Assembly (NCBI RefSeq): GCF_019904175.1 | Contig: NZ_CP061913.1 | Span: 372,001-436,000 of the forward strand | Direction of reading: 5' to 3' | DNA length: 64,000 bases | DNA from: Dactylosporangium vinaceum | Lineage (GTDB): Bacteria; Actinomycetota; Actinomycetes; Mycobacteriales; Micromonosporaceae | Part shown: positions 34,717 to 42,554 of the stretch, piece after piece | How the letters are laid out: every line of letters starts with the position of its first letter | Position numbering within the stretch: the first letter of the stretch is position 1 | Program-made: the position numbers and the translations under genes | Notes under the pieces: generated by a model | Database searches by the model: none | Told to the model about the DNA's origin: nothing | What the model saw: only the letters and a program-made list of their open reading frames with translations

Positions 34717-34925
34717 ATTGTGGGTCGGGCCGGGCTCGACACGTCCTCCGCTGTTTCTGGACCCCGCACCGTCGTCCTGGACGCGGCCCGCCGGGCTGCA
34801 TGAGAATCTAGACAATATCCCACTAATTGACACCGACAATACTCGTAAAACCGGACATAACGCGCCTTGTAATCGGAAGGTTGCGGGTTCAAGTCCCGCC
34901 GTCGGCTCTCTGGATCAAGCCCCTG
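34717..34925 (+). repeat. Dispersed repeat copy B
   Basis: It begins CCATTGTGGGTCGGGCCGGG, continues CTCCGCTGTTTCTGGACCCC, CGTCGTCCTGGAC, AATACTCGTAAAACCGGACA and TAACGCGCC, and ends in a tRNA-like 3' half. The block order equals copy A at 29331-29520. Confidence 0.55.
34861..34908 (+). other. 3' half of a tRNA-Thr(TGT)-like sequence
   Basis: An anticodon-loop-like CTTGTAA is followed by TCGGAAGG, then a perfect T-arm (GCGGG, loop TTCAAGT, CCCGC at 34883-34899) and acceptor-like CGTCGGCTC. The anticodon stem does not pair and the whole 5' half is missing, so this is not a functional tRNA. It fits the short identity segment left by tRNA-targeting integrases. Confidence 0.55.
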
Positions 34926-35140
34926 ATGCGCCCGTATGGCGATGGTCGCCCGATCCCGGTTCATGTTCGGCGGATACAACGTGCTCGTTCTGTGCTCTGC
35001 GGATCGGCGCGGTGAGAAGTAGAGGGACTGATCTGTCCCTCCGCTGTAGGTGCGTTGAGTGCGCTACTCGTGGACTTTCTCCTTCATCATCTGTCGGCGA
35101 ATGCGCTGCCGGTGACGCGTACACACGGTTGAAGCTTCGT

Positions 35141-35164
35141 GCAGGTTGAATCCTGCCGGGGGCA
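35141..35164 (+). other. tRNA-Arg-like 3' end remnant
   Basis: A T-stem GCAGG/CCTGC with loop TTGAAT (one base short of seven) is followed by acceptor strand CGGGGGC and A. This is like the 3' end of actinobacterial tRNA-Arg of GCCCCCG acceptor type. No 5' half is present. Probably an attachment-site remnant. Confidence 0.4.
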
Positions 35165-35274
35165 TCACAAACAACTGCGACACGTCCGGCCGCGTCCTGG
35201 TCGTGAGCGCACACTTCCCCTTCCTGCACCGCGTCGCCGCAGCTGGGGCACCGCAGGGCACTCATTGGCGAGAC

Positions 35275-35317
35275 TCCCAACAGGACGGTGGAGGTCGATC
35301 AACGCTTGCCTTCGCCG
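35275..35317. repeat. Copy of the XRE-upstream segment at 14351-14393
   Basis: TCCCAACAGGACGGTGGA, then GTCGATCAA and GCT, match 14351 onwards with a few substitutions. In copy 1 it precedes the XRE gene; here it precedes the decayed HTH gene, so the HTH may have replaced or lost the regulator. Confidence 0.6.
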
Positions 35318-35325
35318 GAGTTCCA

Positions 35326-35823
35326 CGCCGTCCACCCTGCTGACGACCACCGAAGTTGCCGCGTTGCTGCACTGCTCGCGGCAGCACGTCGTCGACCTGT
35401 GCAGCAATGGGACGCTGGCGTTCGTGCGGGCTGGTACGCATCGGCGGATCCGGCGGGACGACGTTGAGCGGCTGCTGCGGCTGCCGTTTCGTCGTGAGGT
35501 TGAGAAGTCGTTGTAGCTGCATCGGGCCGTGGCCGGCACGCTCGTTGCCGACCCGGTGCGCGGGATGGCGCTGGCGTACCGCAAACCTCGCGCACCGTCG
35601 GGAAGCCCACGCGGACGGCAGTGCTGACGCCTGGTTCGATGCCTGGGAGCGGCTGCTCGGCGGGGGAGTGGATGCGGTAGTGGACATGATCACGTCGCGG
35701 ACCGAGCTGGCGGCGGAGTTCCGGCAGAACACGATGTTCGCCGGGCTGCTGGCTGAGCGGGAGCGCCTGAAGGTGCTGGCGGCGTTCGACACCACGCATC
35801 CCCGGGCGGCGAGGTCCGCATGA
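35326..35823 (+). pseudogene. Second, decayed copy of the HTH antitoxin-like gene
   Basis: Clearly homologous to 23144-23650 (LLTTTEVAALLHCSRQHVVD, LCSNGTLAFVRAGTHRRIRR, then MITSRTELAAEFRQNTMFAG). It has an in-frame TAG at about 35514 where copy 1 has the Trp of KSLWLHRAVAG, and an extra A near 35583 that shifts the frame. No certain start codon is seen. Its end overlaps a stub of the partner gene, as in copy 1. Confidence 0.8.
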
Positions 35824-35875
35824 AGCGCGCGCAGCTCGAACACGTGCTGCGCGTCGGCTACGAAGGGCGGACGCT
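35820..35875 (+). pseudogene. Recombination scar: nucleotidyltransferase start fused to DUF488 start
   Basis: From ATG 35820 the reading is MKRAQLEHVLR, equal to the first residues of the nucleotidyltransferase gene at 23647, and it jumps directly to VGYEGRTLED, equal to the DUF488 N-terminus near 24215 (VGYEGQTLEE). Everything between, about 0.5 kb in copy 1, is missing. After TLED the similarity ends. Confidence 0.7.
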
Positions 35876-35919
35876 CGAGGACGGACCTCGGCGGATCGCC
35901 GGGTCGGGGCCGCGGCGGA

Positions 35920-36108
35920 TCAGCGTTGCTCGACGACGCTGGCGCGCTGCTGCCGCCGGGCGCGGACGAAGCCTGTGACGACGAAGGCGACGACCAGCAG
36001 CGTCGTGATCGCCAGGGCGACGCCGTGCAGGCCGAGCATGGGAAGGATCAAGCCGGCGCAGACGATGACCCAGAACACCGGGCTCTTCGTCGTGATGATG
36101 TTGGACAT
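35920..36108 (-). CDS. Small two-helix membrane protein
   Basis: 62 residues from ATG 36108, with AAAAGGAG eight bases upstream, so a real gene despite its size. Two hydrophobic segments (FWVIVCAGLILPMLGL and ALAITTLLVVAFVVTGFV) are joined by a short GVH turn, and a basic tail RARRQQR follows, putting the C-terminus in the cytoplasm. It is divergent from the sensor kinase gene with a shared 190-bp intergenic region, so it may be a target or accessory of that system; this is inference. Confidence 0.6.
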   Translation of the reverse strand: MSNIITTKSPVFWVIVCAGLILPMLGLHGVALAITTLLVVAFVVTGFVRARRQQRASVVEQR

Positions 36109-36299
36109 ATCGGCTCCTTTTCATGGTATCTCCGAGCCGGCGGTGCGGCGATCGGTCGATATGTCGATCACTGTAGGAATCGGCGCCGGGGTGGCATCAG
36201 GGTCACGGGTCAGCGCTCTGGCATGACAACTGTCACCGAAATGTCCGGACGCGTTATCGTGGCCCGCGACGGCGGCGGCGATCTTGGGAGGGGCGGCGG

Positions 36300-37481
36300 A
36301 TGGTTCGGTGGAGCCGGTCGGCGGCGCCCGGTGAGGTCGCGGCCGTCCTGGGTGTGTGGCTGCTGGTCATGCTCCTGCTCCTCTTCAGCGTCGGGCAGGC
36401 CGTCGCGCAGCGCCGGCAGGCCGGCCTGGCCCCGTCGGTCGAGGCGGTCTGCGACGGGTTGAGTTTCGTGATCGCCGGGTGCTACCTGCGGTTCGCCGTC
36501 CTGCTCGACCGGGGGCGGCGGGGTCCGCGGATCCGGCTGCTCGTGTGGATCCAGGCGGTGGCCGCGCTGGTGGTGCTCGGACTGGGCAGTGCCTGGACGA
36601 TGCTGTCGCTGCCCTTGGCGGCGGTGCTGCTCGTCGCCACCGGCCGGCGCGGGCTGCTGGCCGTGTCGCTGCTCGGTGCGGCCGACGTGGTCGGGCTGTT
36701 CGTGAAGCGGGACGGCACCCCGGTCGACTCCATGATTGCCCTCTTCGTGACGGTGATCGTGTGCGGCTTCGGCCTCTTCGCCATGACCCGGCTGCGCGAG
36801 GTGCTCCACGAGCTGCGCCGGACCCGGGAGGAGATGGCCCGGACCCGAGTGGACGAGGAGCGCCTGCGGATCTCCCGTGAGCTGCACGACCTGCTCGGCC
36901 GCACGCTCGTCGCGGTCTCGCTGCGCAACGAGGCCGCGCTGCGGCTGCTCGACTCCGACGTCGAGCGTTGCCGCGTCCAGCTCATCGCTCTGCAGTCGCT
37001 GGTCATCGACGGACAGGCCCGGCTCCGGGCCCTGACCAGCGGGCCGTCGCTCATCAGCCTCGGTGACGAGCTCGCCAGCGCCCGTGAGCTGTTCGACCTG
37101 CTCGGCGTGCGGGCGGAGATCGACACCGTCGCGGTCGACGACGACGTGGTCGGCCAGACGCTGGCCGCGGTCGTGCGGGAGGCGGTGACCAACACCCTCA
37201 AGCACGGGCGGCCCACCTGGTGCCGGATCGGCGTGCGGCGCGAGTCCGGGGACGTCGTCGTCACGGTCGTCAACGACGGGGTCGTCCCGTCGGCCGGCGA
37301 TGGCGCCCGTACCGGGCTCGACGGCATCCGGGCGCGGGTGACCGCCCTGGGCGGTGTGCTCACCGCCGGACCGATGCCCGGCGGCCAGTTCCGCGTCACC
37401 GGACGAGTCCCGGACATTGCGGCGCATCCGCCGGCTCCGCGCGACGGAGAGCCGGCCCCGCGGGAGGCGGTCGGCTCATGA
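36300..37481 (+). CDS. NarL-type sensor histidine kinase
   Basis: 393 residues. Five to six membrane segments fill residues 10-165 and no large extracytoplasmic sensor domain is visible, as in DesK-like intramembrane-sensing kinases. A HisKA_3 dimerisation domain starts near residue 180 with the phosphoacceptor motif RISRELHDLLGRTLVAVSL. HATPase_c follows (VVREAVTNTLKHG near 290, then DGARTGLDGIRARVTALGG as the G-box). The C-terminal tail is Pro-rich. Its stop overlaps the response regulator start (ATGA), so the two form one operon. The stimulus is unknown. Confidence 0.9.
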   Translation: MVRWSRSAAPGEVAAVLGVWLLVMLLLLFSVGQAVAQRRQAGLAPSVEAVCDGLSFVIAGCYLRFAVLLDRGRRGPRIRLLVWIQAVAALVVLGLGSAWTMLSLPLAAVLLVATGRRGLLAVSLLGAADVVGLFVKRDGTPVDSMIALFVTVIVCGFGLFAMTRLREVLHELRRTREEMARTRVDEERLRISRELHDLLGRTLVAVSLRNEAALRLLDSDVERCRVQLIALQSLVIDGQARLRALTSGPSLISLGDELASARELFDLLGVRAEIDTVAVDDDVVGQTLAAVVREAVTNTLKHGRPTWCRIGVRRESGDVVVTVVNDGVVPSAGDGARTGLDGIRARVTALGGVLTAGPMPGGQFRVTGRVPDIAAHPPAPRDGEPAPREAVGS

Positions 37482-38095
37482 GCGAACAACCGCTCAGACT
37501 GCTCATCGCCGAGGATCTCGAACTCGTCGCCGAGGCGTTGGAAGCCCTGCTCAGCACCGAGCCCGCGTTCCTGGTCGTGGCCCGGGTCGGCCGCGGTGAC
37601 CACGTGCTGCCGGCGGTCGAGCGGTACCGCCCCGATGTGGCCCTGCTCGACGTGGACATGCCCGGTGCCACCGGGATCGAGGCGGCCCGGCTGGTGACCG
37701 CCGGGTATCCCGACTGCAAGGTCATCCTGCTGACGGCCCTCCCGGGCAGCGGGCATGTGCACCGGGCGCTGACGGCCGGAGCGTCCGGCTACCTGGTGAA
37801 GGCGACGACCGGGGCGCGGCTCATCGACGCGATCAAGGCCGTCGCGGCCGGGACGATCGTCATCGACCCGCAGCTCGCCGCGGACGCCCTGCGCAGCGGG
37901 CCCAACGCGCTCTCCGAGCGGGAGCAGCAGATTCTGCGTCTCGTAGACCAGGGGTATAGCACCCGGGCGATCGCGGCCGAGCTGTTTCTCTCGCACGGGA
38001 CGGTCCGCAACTACCTGTCCACCGTCATGACCAAACTCGACGCCCGTACCCGGGTCGAGGCGGTCCGGGCCGCCCACCGCCGCGGCTGGCTCTGA
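37478..38095 (+). CDS. NarL/LuxR-type response regulator
   Basis: 205 residues. The receiver domain has acidic residues IAEDLE at 11-16, phosphoacceptor Asp in PDVALLDVDMPGATG near 52, Thr in ILLTALPG and Lys in GYLVKA near 106. The C-terminal LuxR HTH (ALSEREQQILRLVDQGYSTR, AIAAELFLSHGTVRNYLSTV) covers 145-200. ATG overlaps the kinase stop. Cognate of the kinase at 36300-37481 and of the DesR/LiaR-like group, so a cell-envelope or membrane response is plausible but not shown. Confidence 0.92.
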   Translation: MSEQPLRLLIAEDLELVAEALEALLSTEPAFLVVARVGRGDHVLPAVERYRPDVALLDVDMPGATGIEAARLVTAGYPDCKVILLTALPGSGHVHRALTAGASGYLVKATTGARLIDAIKAVAAGTIVIDPQLAADALRSGPNALSEREQQILRLVDQGYSTRAIAAELFLSHGTVRNYLSTVMTKLDARTRVEAVRAAHRRGWL

Positions 38096-38154
38096 AGCGG
38101 ACGGCCGCCACGCTGCTCCGCGCTGAAGTGCGTACGCCGTCCGAGCCGGCTGCG

Positions 38155-38433
38155 CTAGAACGGTGCCGGGCCGCGGCCGGCCAGCGACATCAGGATCTGG
38201 GTGGCGAGGAGACGCCGCGTGCCGGTCACTGCCACGTCGCCGAACTCTTCGTACGGCAGCTCGATCTGCAGGCCATCGCTCGGGGCCTGAACGGCGTCGG
38301 TGGTTTCGTCGGGCCGGAATGTGCCACCCCAGCCGGCGGGATGACCGTGTTGGTTGGTTTTGAGCGAGGCTGTACCCGGCACTCGTGTGCCGTCGGCGAG
38401 GATGAGTCGGGCCGGCCCCGAGTAGGTGCTCAT
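38155..38433 (-). CDS. Conserved hypothetical small protein
   Basis: 92 residues from ATG 38433. It begins MSTYSGPARLILADGTRVPG and ends in ILMSLAGRGPAPF, a beta-rich pattern seen in uncharacterised actinomycete proteins. No catalytic motif, signal peptide or membrane segment is seen. It converges on the response regulator gene with a 60-bp gap. Confidence 0.55.
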   Translation of the reverse strand: MSTYSGPARLILADGTRVPGTASLKTNQHGHPAGWGGTFRPDETTDAVQAPSDGLQIELPYEEFGDVAVTGTRRLLATQILMSLAGRGPAPF

Positions 38434-38741
38434 AATGCCCAATTCTAGCTGCCGGGGGGTGCCACCGCCTTCGGCGGGTTGTCGCGGCCCGACAGATCGC
38501 GAACCTTTCCGAGCGGCAATAGGGATCGTCCCTTGTGGATCTTTCTGTGCTCGACGCGTGCTCCGGCGTGGCTGGATGCCGCCCTCCCGCGTCGGAATCA
38601 AGCCGATCGGCTGGACTGGAATCCGGACAAGACAGCACTAAAACGGACCGGTGCGTGTGCGACCCCGAACGGCGCAGTCGTCGGCAATGGCCCTGGTAGG
38701 CTTCGGCGCCCGCAGACCCAGACCTTCCGTGGAGGCGACGC
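38434..38741. other. Intergenic region with dispersed repeat copy C
   Basis: About 308 bases with no gene. It contains TTGTGGATCTTTCTGTGCTC and GACGCGTGCTCCGGCGTGGC at 38533-38572, matching the first block of copies A and B. No tRNA-like end is recognisable here. Confidence 0.5.
38531..38590 (+). repeat. Dispersed repeat copy C (partial)
   Basis: Matches the first 50-60 bases of copy A at 29331, with CGTGCTCCGGCGT identical. The later blocks are eroded; ATCCGGACAAGACAGCACTA and AAACGGA at 38622-38646 may correspond to the second part. Confidence 0.45.
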
Positions 38742-39590
38742 GTGTCCAGCCAGCCAGTTGTCCTCATTACCGGTACGTCGTCCGGCATCGGTCTGGCTGT
38801 CGCGGTCGCGGCGGCCCGGGCCGGGTGGCGCAGCGTGGCCACGATGCGGGACACCGCCCGCGCCGCGCGGCTTGTCGAGGCTGCGGAGGCGGCCGGAGTC
38901 GTCGATCGCGTCGAGGTGCGGCAGCTCGACGTCACCGATGCGAAGCAGGTCGCCGACTGTCTCGGTGCGGTCGTCGCCGACCACGGCCGGCTCGACGCTG
39001 TGATCAACAATGCCGGCGCGGGGCATCTGGGCACTGTCGAACTCGAGCCGGTCGAAGCGATTCGCTCGGTGATGGAGGTCAACTTCTTCGGTGTGGTGCA
39101 GGTGAGCCGGGCGGCGATGCCGCACCTGCGCGCCTCGGGTGGGCGGCTGATCACCGTGACGAGTGTCGGCGGGGTTGTCGGGCAGCCGTTCAACGAGGCC
39201 TACTGCGCGGCGAAGTTCGCGGTGGAGGGGTTCATGGAGGCGCTCGCTCCGGTTGCCGCGACGGTCGGTGTCGGCGTGAGTGTCGTCGAGCCCGGGGCTG
39301 TCGCGAGCGACTTCGTCGCCAATGTCGGTGTCGACCCGGAGGCGGCGCTCGCGGCGGCCGGTCCGTATGCGGCTGCGCTCGGCGCGTATCTCGCGCGTAC
39401 CCGCAGCCAGTTCGCCAACGCGGCGCAGAGCCCCGATGAGGCCGCGCAACGGATCGTCGAGGCGCTCACTGCCGACAAGCCCGCGTTCCGGCTGCAGACG
39501 TCCGGCTCGGCCCGGCAGTTCGTCGGCCTGAAGCTGGCTGATCTGGACGGCGCCGCGGTGCAGACGGTCACCGGCGGCTGGGTCGGGTAA
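38742..39590 (+). CDS. Short-chain dehydrogenase/reductase
   Basis: 282 residues from GTG 38742. A classical SDR: the cofactor motif ITGTSSGIGLAV near residue 9, NNAGAGHLG near 89, the catalytic Ser in TVTSVGG near 140 and YCAAK near 154, then the EPGAVASDF segment. An Arg in the second strand (ATMRD) suggests NADP(H). The substrate cannot be read from sequence. It converges on the chitinase gene with a strong shared terminator. Confidence 0.88.
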   Translation: MSSQPVVLITGTSSGIGLAVAVAAARAGWRSVATMRDTARAARLVEAAEAAGVVDRVEVRQLDVTDAKQVADCLGAVVADHGRLDAVINNAGAGHLGTVELEPVEAIRSVMEVNFFGVVQVSRAAMPHLRASGGRLITVTSVGGVVGQPFNEAYCAAKFAVEGFMEALAPVAATVGVGVSVVEPGAVASDFVANVGVDPEAALAAAGPYAAALGAYLARTRSQFANAAQSPDEAAQRIVEALTADKPAFRLQTSGSARQFVGLKLADLDGAAVQTVTGGWVG

Positions 39591-39613
39591 GCGCGGCCGG
39601 TTCATCGCGAAGG

Positions 39614-39652
39614 CAACGGGCCTGTCACGCCGGTGGCGTGACAGGCCCGTTG
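39614..39652. terminator. Bidirectional terminator, 18-bp perfect stem
   Basis: Arms 39614-39631 and 39635-39652 (CAACGGGCCTGTCACGCC and its complement) enclose a 3-base loop. It sits between the stops of the converging dehydrogenase (39590) and chitinase (39671) genes, so it can serve both. Confidence 0.9.
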
Positions 39653-39670
39653 TGGCAGGTGTTCGGTGGT

Positions 39671-40957
39671 TCAGCAGGAGAGGTTGCCGCCCGCGGGGAC
39701 GCCGAGGATGCCGGCGAACTGGTTGTAGAGGTTGACCCGGCTCTGGACCTGGGCGGGGTTGCCGCCGTTGCACTCGATGCTGTTGATGGCGCGGATGGTG
39801 GTGCCGAAGCCCTGGCCGTTGACCATGGCGTTGTGGGAGGTGGTGCCGGCGTTGCCGGTGCCGGTCATCCAGTACCACAGCCCGGTCTGCCAGGAGATCG
39901 AGGCGTTGGTGCCGACCAGGCCGGGGTTGTTGAGCAGGTCGACGCCCAGCGCGTCGCCCGCGGCCTTGTAGTTGAAGTTCCAGCTGAGCTGGATGGGGCC
40001 ACGGCCGTGGTACGCGGACTGCCCGGCCGGGCAGCCGTAGGGCTGGCTGGTGTCGCAGTAGTGTGGCCAGTTCGCGGTGTTGATCTCGTCGATGTAGACC
40101 AGGCCGCCGGTCTCGTGGCTGACGTTGGCCAAGAACGCGGCGGCTTCCTGCTTTCTGACCGTGTCGCTGCCGGTGGTCGCGAACGCGGGGTACTTCTGCA
40201 TGGCGTCGGTCAGGCCCGCGTAGGTGTAGAAGCCGTTGCGGGACGGGAACATCTGGTTGAACTGCGCCTCGCTGACCACGAAGCCGCTCGTGCTGGGGCC
40301 GCCGCAGGAGTAGGGCGACCAGAACCAGGTGCTGATCGTCGGGTCGTAGCCGGGGTTGTCGTGGGTGGCCTGGTACAGCTGTCCGTTGGTGTACCGCACG
40401 ACCGCGCCGGTGGTGTACGACTGTCCGGCGACCCAGTTCGGGTAGTTGCACGAGCCCGTGCCGCCGCCCGGCACCGTCCACTTCTGGTTGGCGCCGCCGT
40501 GGCAGGACCAGGTCAGCAGCGGCGTGCCGTCGGCCGTACCCCAGCCGGAGGCGTCGAGGCACTTGTTGGCCTGGGGGTTGACGATGTCGTTGGCGCTGCT
40601 GACGGCCCACTGCTGGGCGCCGGTGTTGTTGCAGTCCCACAGCTGGACCTTGGCTCCGTCGGCGGTGGAGCCCCCGGAGACGTCGAGGCACTTGCCGAGG
40701 GCGCGGATCGTGCCGTCGGTGCCCACTGTCCAGTTCTGGGCGCTCGTACCGTTGCAGGTCCACAGCTGGATCTGGGTGCCGTTCGCGGTGTTGGCGCCGG
40801 CGACGTCGACGCACTTGCCGCCGTATCCGGAGATGGCACCGGTGCCCGCGGCGGCCGCGGTGCCGGGGCTGAACGGAATCAAGGAGACGGTGCAGAGCGC
40901 GAGAGCGGCTGCCCCGACAAGCACCCGGCGCACGCGCGCCGATCTCGATCTGTCCAT
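39671..40957 (-). CDS. Secreted GH19 chitinase with ricin-type lectin and CBM5/12 modules
   Basis: 428 residues. A signal peptide spans residues 1-37 (RRVLVGAAALALCTVSLIPF, cut near GTAAAA). A ricin-B beta-trefoil covers 38-165, with three repeats containing GKCVDVAGANTANGT, GKCLDVSGGSTADGA and NKCLDASGWGTADGT and their QNW/QQW/QKW ends. A chitin-binding CBM5/12 domain is at about 170-215 (NWVAGQSYTTGAVVRYTNGQ). The GH19 catalytic domain is at 220-428, with FLANVSHETGG carrying the catalytic Glu, YHGRGPIQLSWNFNY, and NPAQVQSRVNLYNQFAGILG at the end. It hydrolyses chitin outside the cell. The lectin part could bind galactose-type sugars. Confidence 0.93.
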   Translation of the reverse strand: MDRSRSARVRRVLVGAAALALCTVSLIPFSPGTAAAAGTGAISGYGGKCVDVAGANTANGTQIQLWTCNGTSAQNWTVGTDGTIRALGKCLDVSGGSTADGAKVQLWDCNNTGAQQWAVSSANDIVNPQANKCLDASGWGTADGTPLLTWSCHGGANQKWTVPGGGTGSCNYPNWVAGQSYTTGAVVRYTNGQLYQATHDNPGYDPTISTWFWSPYSCGGPSTSGFVVSEAQFNQMFPSRNGFYTYAGLTDAMQKYPAFATTGSDTVRKQEAAAFLANVSHETGGLVYIDEINTANWPHYCDTSQPYGCPAGQSAYHGRGPIQLSWNFNYKAAGDALGVDLLNNPGLVGTNASISWQTGLWYWMTGTGNAGTTSHNAMVNGQGFGTTIRAINSIECNGGNPAQVQSRVNLYNQFAGILGVPAGGNLSC

Positions 40958-41038
40958 TGGGGACGCTCCTGGGAGGGGAAGTCGACCGAGGTGGATACCC
41001 GGTCCTAGGGCGTCTTTCTATCGCACGCCTGATTAACT

Positions 41039-41053
41039 GTAAAGAGTGTTTAC
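41039..41053. promoter_or_regulatory. Small palindrome in the chitinase upstream region
   Basis: GTAAA and TTTAC arms enclose 5 bases, in an AT-rich patch 82 bp upstream of the chitinase ATG. It may be an operator for a carbohydrate-responsive repressor. The known streptomycete chitinase direct repeats are not seen. Confidence 0.35.
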
Positions 41054-41170
41054 TTTTGTCTGAGCACCGCAAGATCGTCGAGGGTTTGGGGCCGGTCGTC
41101 ATGGGTGCTATGTGACCCAGGTCACGCCGATTCGCGATCCTCCAGGTGTCCCGCGGTCGACCATCTAGGC

Positions 41171-41737
41171 GTGGGAGGAAGCGACCTGGACGAGGAGCGG
41201 CTGCTGCGGCGGGTCGCGCGGGCTGACCTGGACGCGTTCGACGAGCTGTATCGGCGCACCTCGCCCTGGTTGGCGGTCCGGCTGCGGCGGCGGTGCAGTG
41301 ACGACGGGATCGTCGCCGAGGTCCTGCAGGACACCTACCTGACGGTGTGGCGGGCGGCCGGGTCGTTCACCGGGCTGCGGCAGTCCGGTGGGGCCGATGC
41401 GCCAGGTGGGACGGCCGTCGGGTGGATCTGGACCATCGCGGCGCGCCGGCTCGTCGATGCGCTGCGGCGGCGGTCGCGGCTGCGCGAGGTGCCCGCCGAG
41501 GTACTGCCGGAGCGCAGCACGCCGGCCGCCGAGGACGAGGCGCTCGCCGGCTCGATCGGGCTGGAGCTCGGCGCGGCGCTGGACAGCCTGGCGCCGGAGC
41601 TGCGGGCGGTGCTGGCCGCGATGGTGCTGGACGGGCTCAGCGTGCGCGAGACCTCGATCCTGCTGGGGTTGCCGGAGGGCACCGTGAAGAGCCGGGCGCG
41701 GCGCGCTCGCACCGCACTACGGGAGGCGCTGACATGA
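41171..41737 (+). CDS. ECF-type RNA polymerase sigma factor
   Basis: 188 residues from GTG 41171; an open extension to 41105 lacks family similarity. Region 2 begins LLRRVARADLDAFDELYRRT, with EVLQDTYLTVWRAAGSF as the -10 recognition helix. Region 4 (LAPELRAVLAAMVLDGLSVR, ETSILLGLPEGTVKSRARRA) is at 130-185. The linker holds the IWTIAARRLVDALRRR segment. It is translationally coupled to a zinc-finger anti-sigma factor (ATGA) and followed by ABC exporter genes, which are probably among its targets. Confidence 0.9.
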   Translation: MGGSDLDEERLLRRVARADLDAFDELYRRTSPWLAVRLRRRCSDDGIVAEVLQDTYLTVWRAAGSFTGLRQSGGADAPGGTAVGWIWTIAARRLVDALRRRSRLREVPAEVLPERSTPAAEDEALAGSIGLELGAALDSLAPELRAVLAAMVLDGLSVRETSILLGLPEGTVKSRARRARTALREALT

Positions 41738-42537
41738 CCGCGCACGTCGCACCGCCGGCCCTCGCGGCATACGCCGCCGGCACCCTCGGGCCCGACCACG
41801 CCGCCACCTGGGCGCTCGAGGTGCACCTGGAGGGGTGCGCGCAGTGCCGGGCGCGGCTGGCCGAGCTGGCGGGCGCGCCGTTGCAGCGGCTGCTTGACGA
41901 CACCCGCACCGCGATCCTCGCCCAGGCGCGCAGCGGGCCCCGGCCGGTGCCGCCGCGGCGGTGGCGATGGTGGCAGTTGCGGTGGGCCGACTGGTCGCTG
42001 TTCGGCTGGATGGCCATGACGTTCACCGCCATCCTCGCCGCCGTCCTGCTGGACGTGGGCTACCCCGACCGGCCGTCGACGGTGCTGCTGCTGGCGCCGG
42101 TCGCACCGCTCGCCGGGCTGGGAGTGTCCTGGTCGCGGCGGGCCAACCCGGACTGGGAGATGATCGCCGGTACGGCGCGGGCGGGGCTGGAGATGCTGCT
42201 GCGCCGTACCATCGCCGTCCTTGTGTTTGTCCTGCCTCCTCTGGCGGTGGCCGGACTGGTGCTGGGGCGCAACCCGGCGCTGTGGCTGCTGCCCTGTCTG
42301 ACGTTCACGGCCGCCACGCTGCTGCTCGGCAGCCGGATCGGGGTGCCCCTCGCGGCGGCCGTGCTTGGCGGTGGCTGGCTGGCCGCGGCCGGAGCTGTCA
42401 CAGGCATTGCCGCGGCGCCTGTCGAAGGGCTGATGCGAGCGCAGACCATGCCCGCGTGGGCGGCCGCCGCCGCCGTGCTGGCCCTGCTGACCGTGCTGCG
42501 GGCCGACCACCTGCGAAGCCCCGCCACCTGGCGCTGA
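41734..42537 (+). CDS. Membrane zf-HC2 anti-sigma factor
   Basis: 267 residues from ATG 41734, overlapping the sigma factor stop. The N-terminal zinc-binding anti-sigma domain has HLEGCAQCRARL (HxxxCxxC) near residue 33. After a Trp/Arg-rich linker, about six membrane segments follow (FGWMAMTFTAILAAVLLDVG, VLLLAPVAPLAGLGV, VLVFVLPPLAVAGLVLG and later ones). It holds the ECF factor at the membrane until a signal arrives. The long multi-span membrane part is unusual for anti-sigma factors, which often have one span. Confidence 0.8.
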   Translation: MTAHVAPPALAAYAAGTLGPDHAATWALEVHLEGCAQCRARLAELAGAPLQRLLDDTRTAILAQARSGPRPVPPRRWRWWQLRWADWSLFGWMAMTFTAILAAVLLDVGYPDRPSTVLLLAPVAPLAGLGVSWSRRANPDWEMIAGTARAGLEMLLRRTIAVLVFVLPPLAVAGLVLGRNPALWLLPCLTFTAATLLLGSRIGVPLAAAVLGGGWLAAAGAVTGIAAAPVEGLMRAQTMPAWAAAAAVLALLTVLRADHLRSPATWR

Positions 42538-42554
42538 AACCGAAGGAGACGACA

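Larger units (their letters stand above)
34576..35325. other. Junk-like region with two tRNA remnants
   Basis: No gene is supported. It holds copy B of the dispersed repeat, a tRNA-Thr-like 3' half, a tRNA-Arg-like 3' end and a copy of the segment that precedes the XRE gene. It reads as stacked integration and deletion scars. Confidence 0.6.

Noticed and set aside
34861..34908. A functional tRNA-Thr gene.
   Set aside because: Only the T-arm and part of the acceptor end are present; the anticodon stem does not pair and the 5' half is missing.
34662..34979. A minus-strand open frame reading RRRDLNPQPSDYKARYVRFY.
   Set aside because: This is the typical false protein produced by reading a tRNA 3' half on the opposite strand.
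36482..39193. A 903-codon open frame on the minus strand across the kinase, response regulator and dehydrogenase genes.
   Set aside because: It is antisense to three clear protein families and shows only Arg/Ser/Pro-rich low-complexity translation, as expected from high GC content.
38598..41102. An 834-codon open frame on the minus strand overlapping the chitinase and dehydrogenase.
   Set aside because: It lies in another frame of the chitinase strand and antisense to the dehydrogenase; no domain is recognisable.
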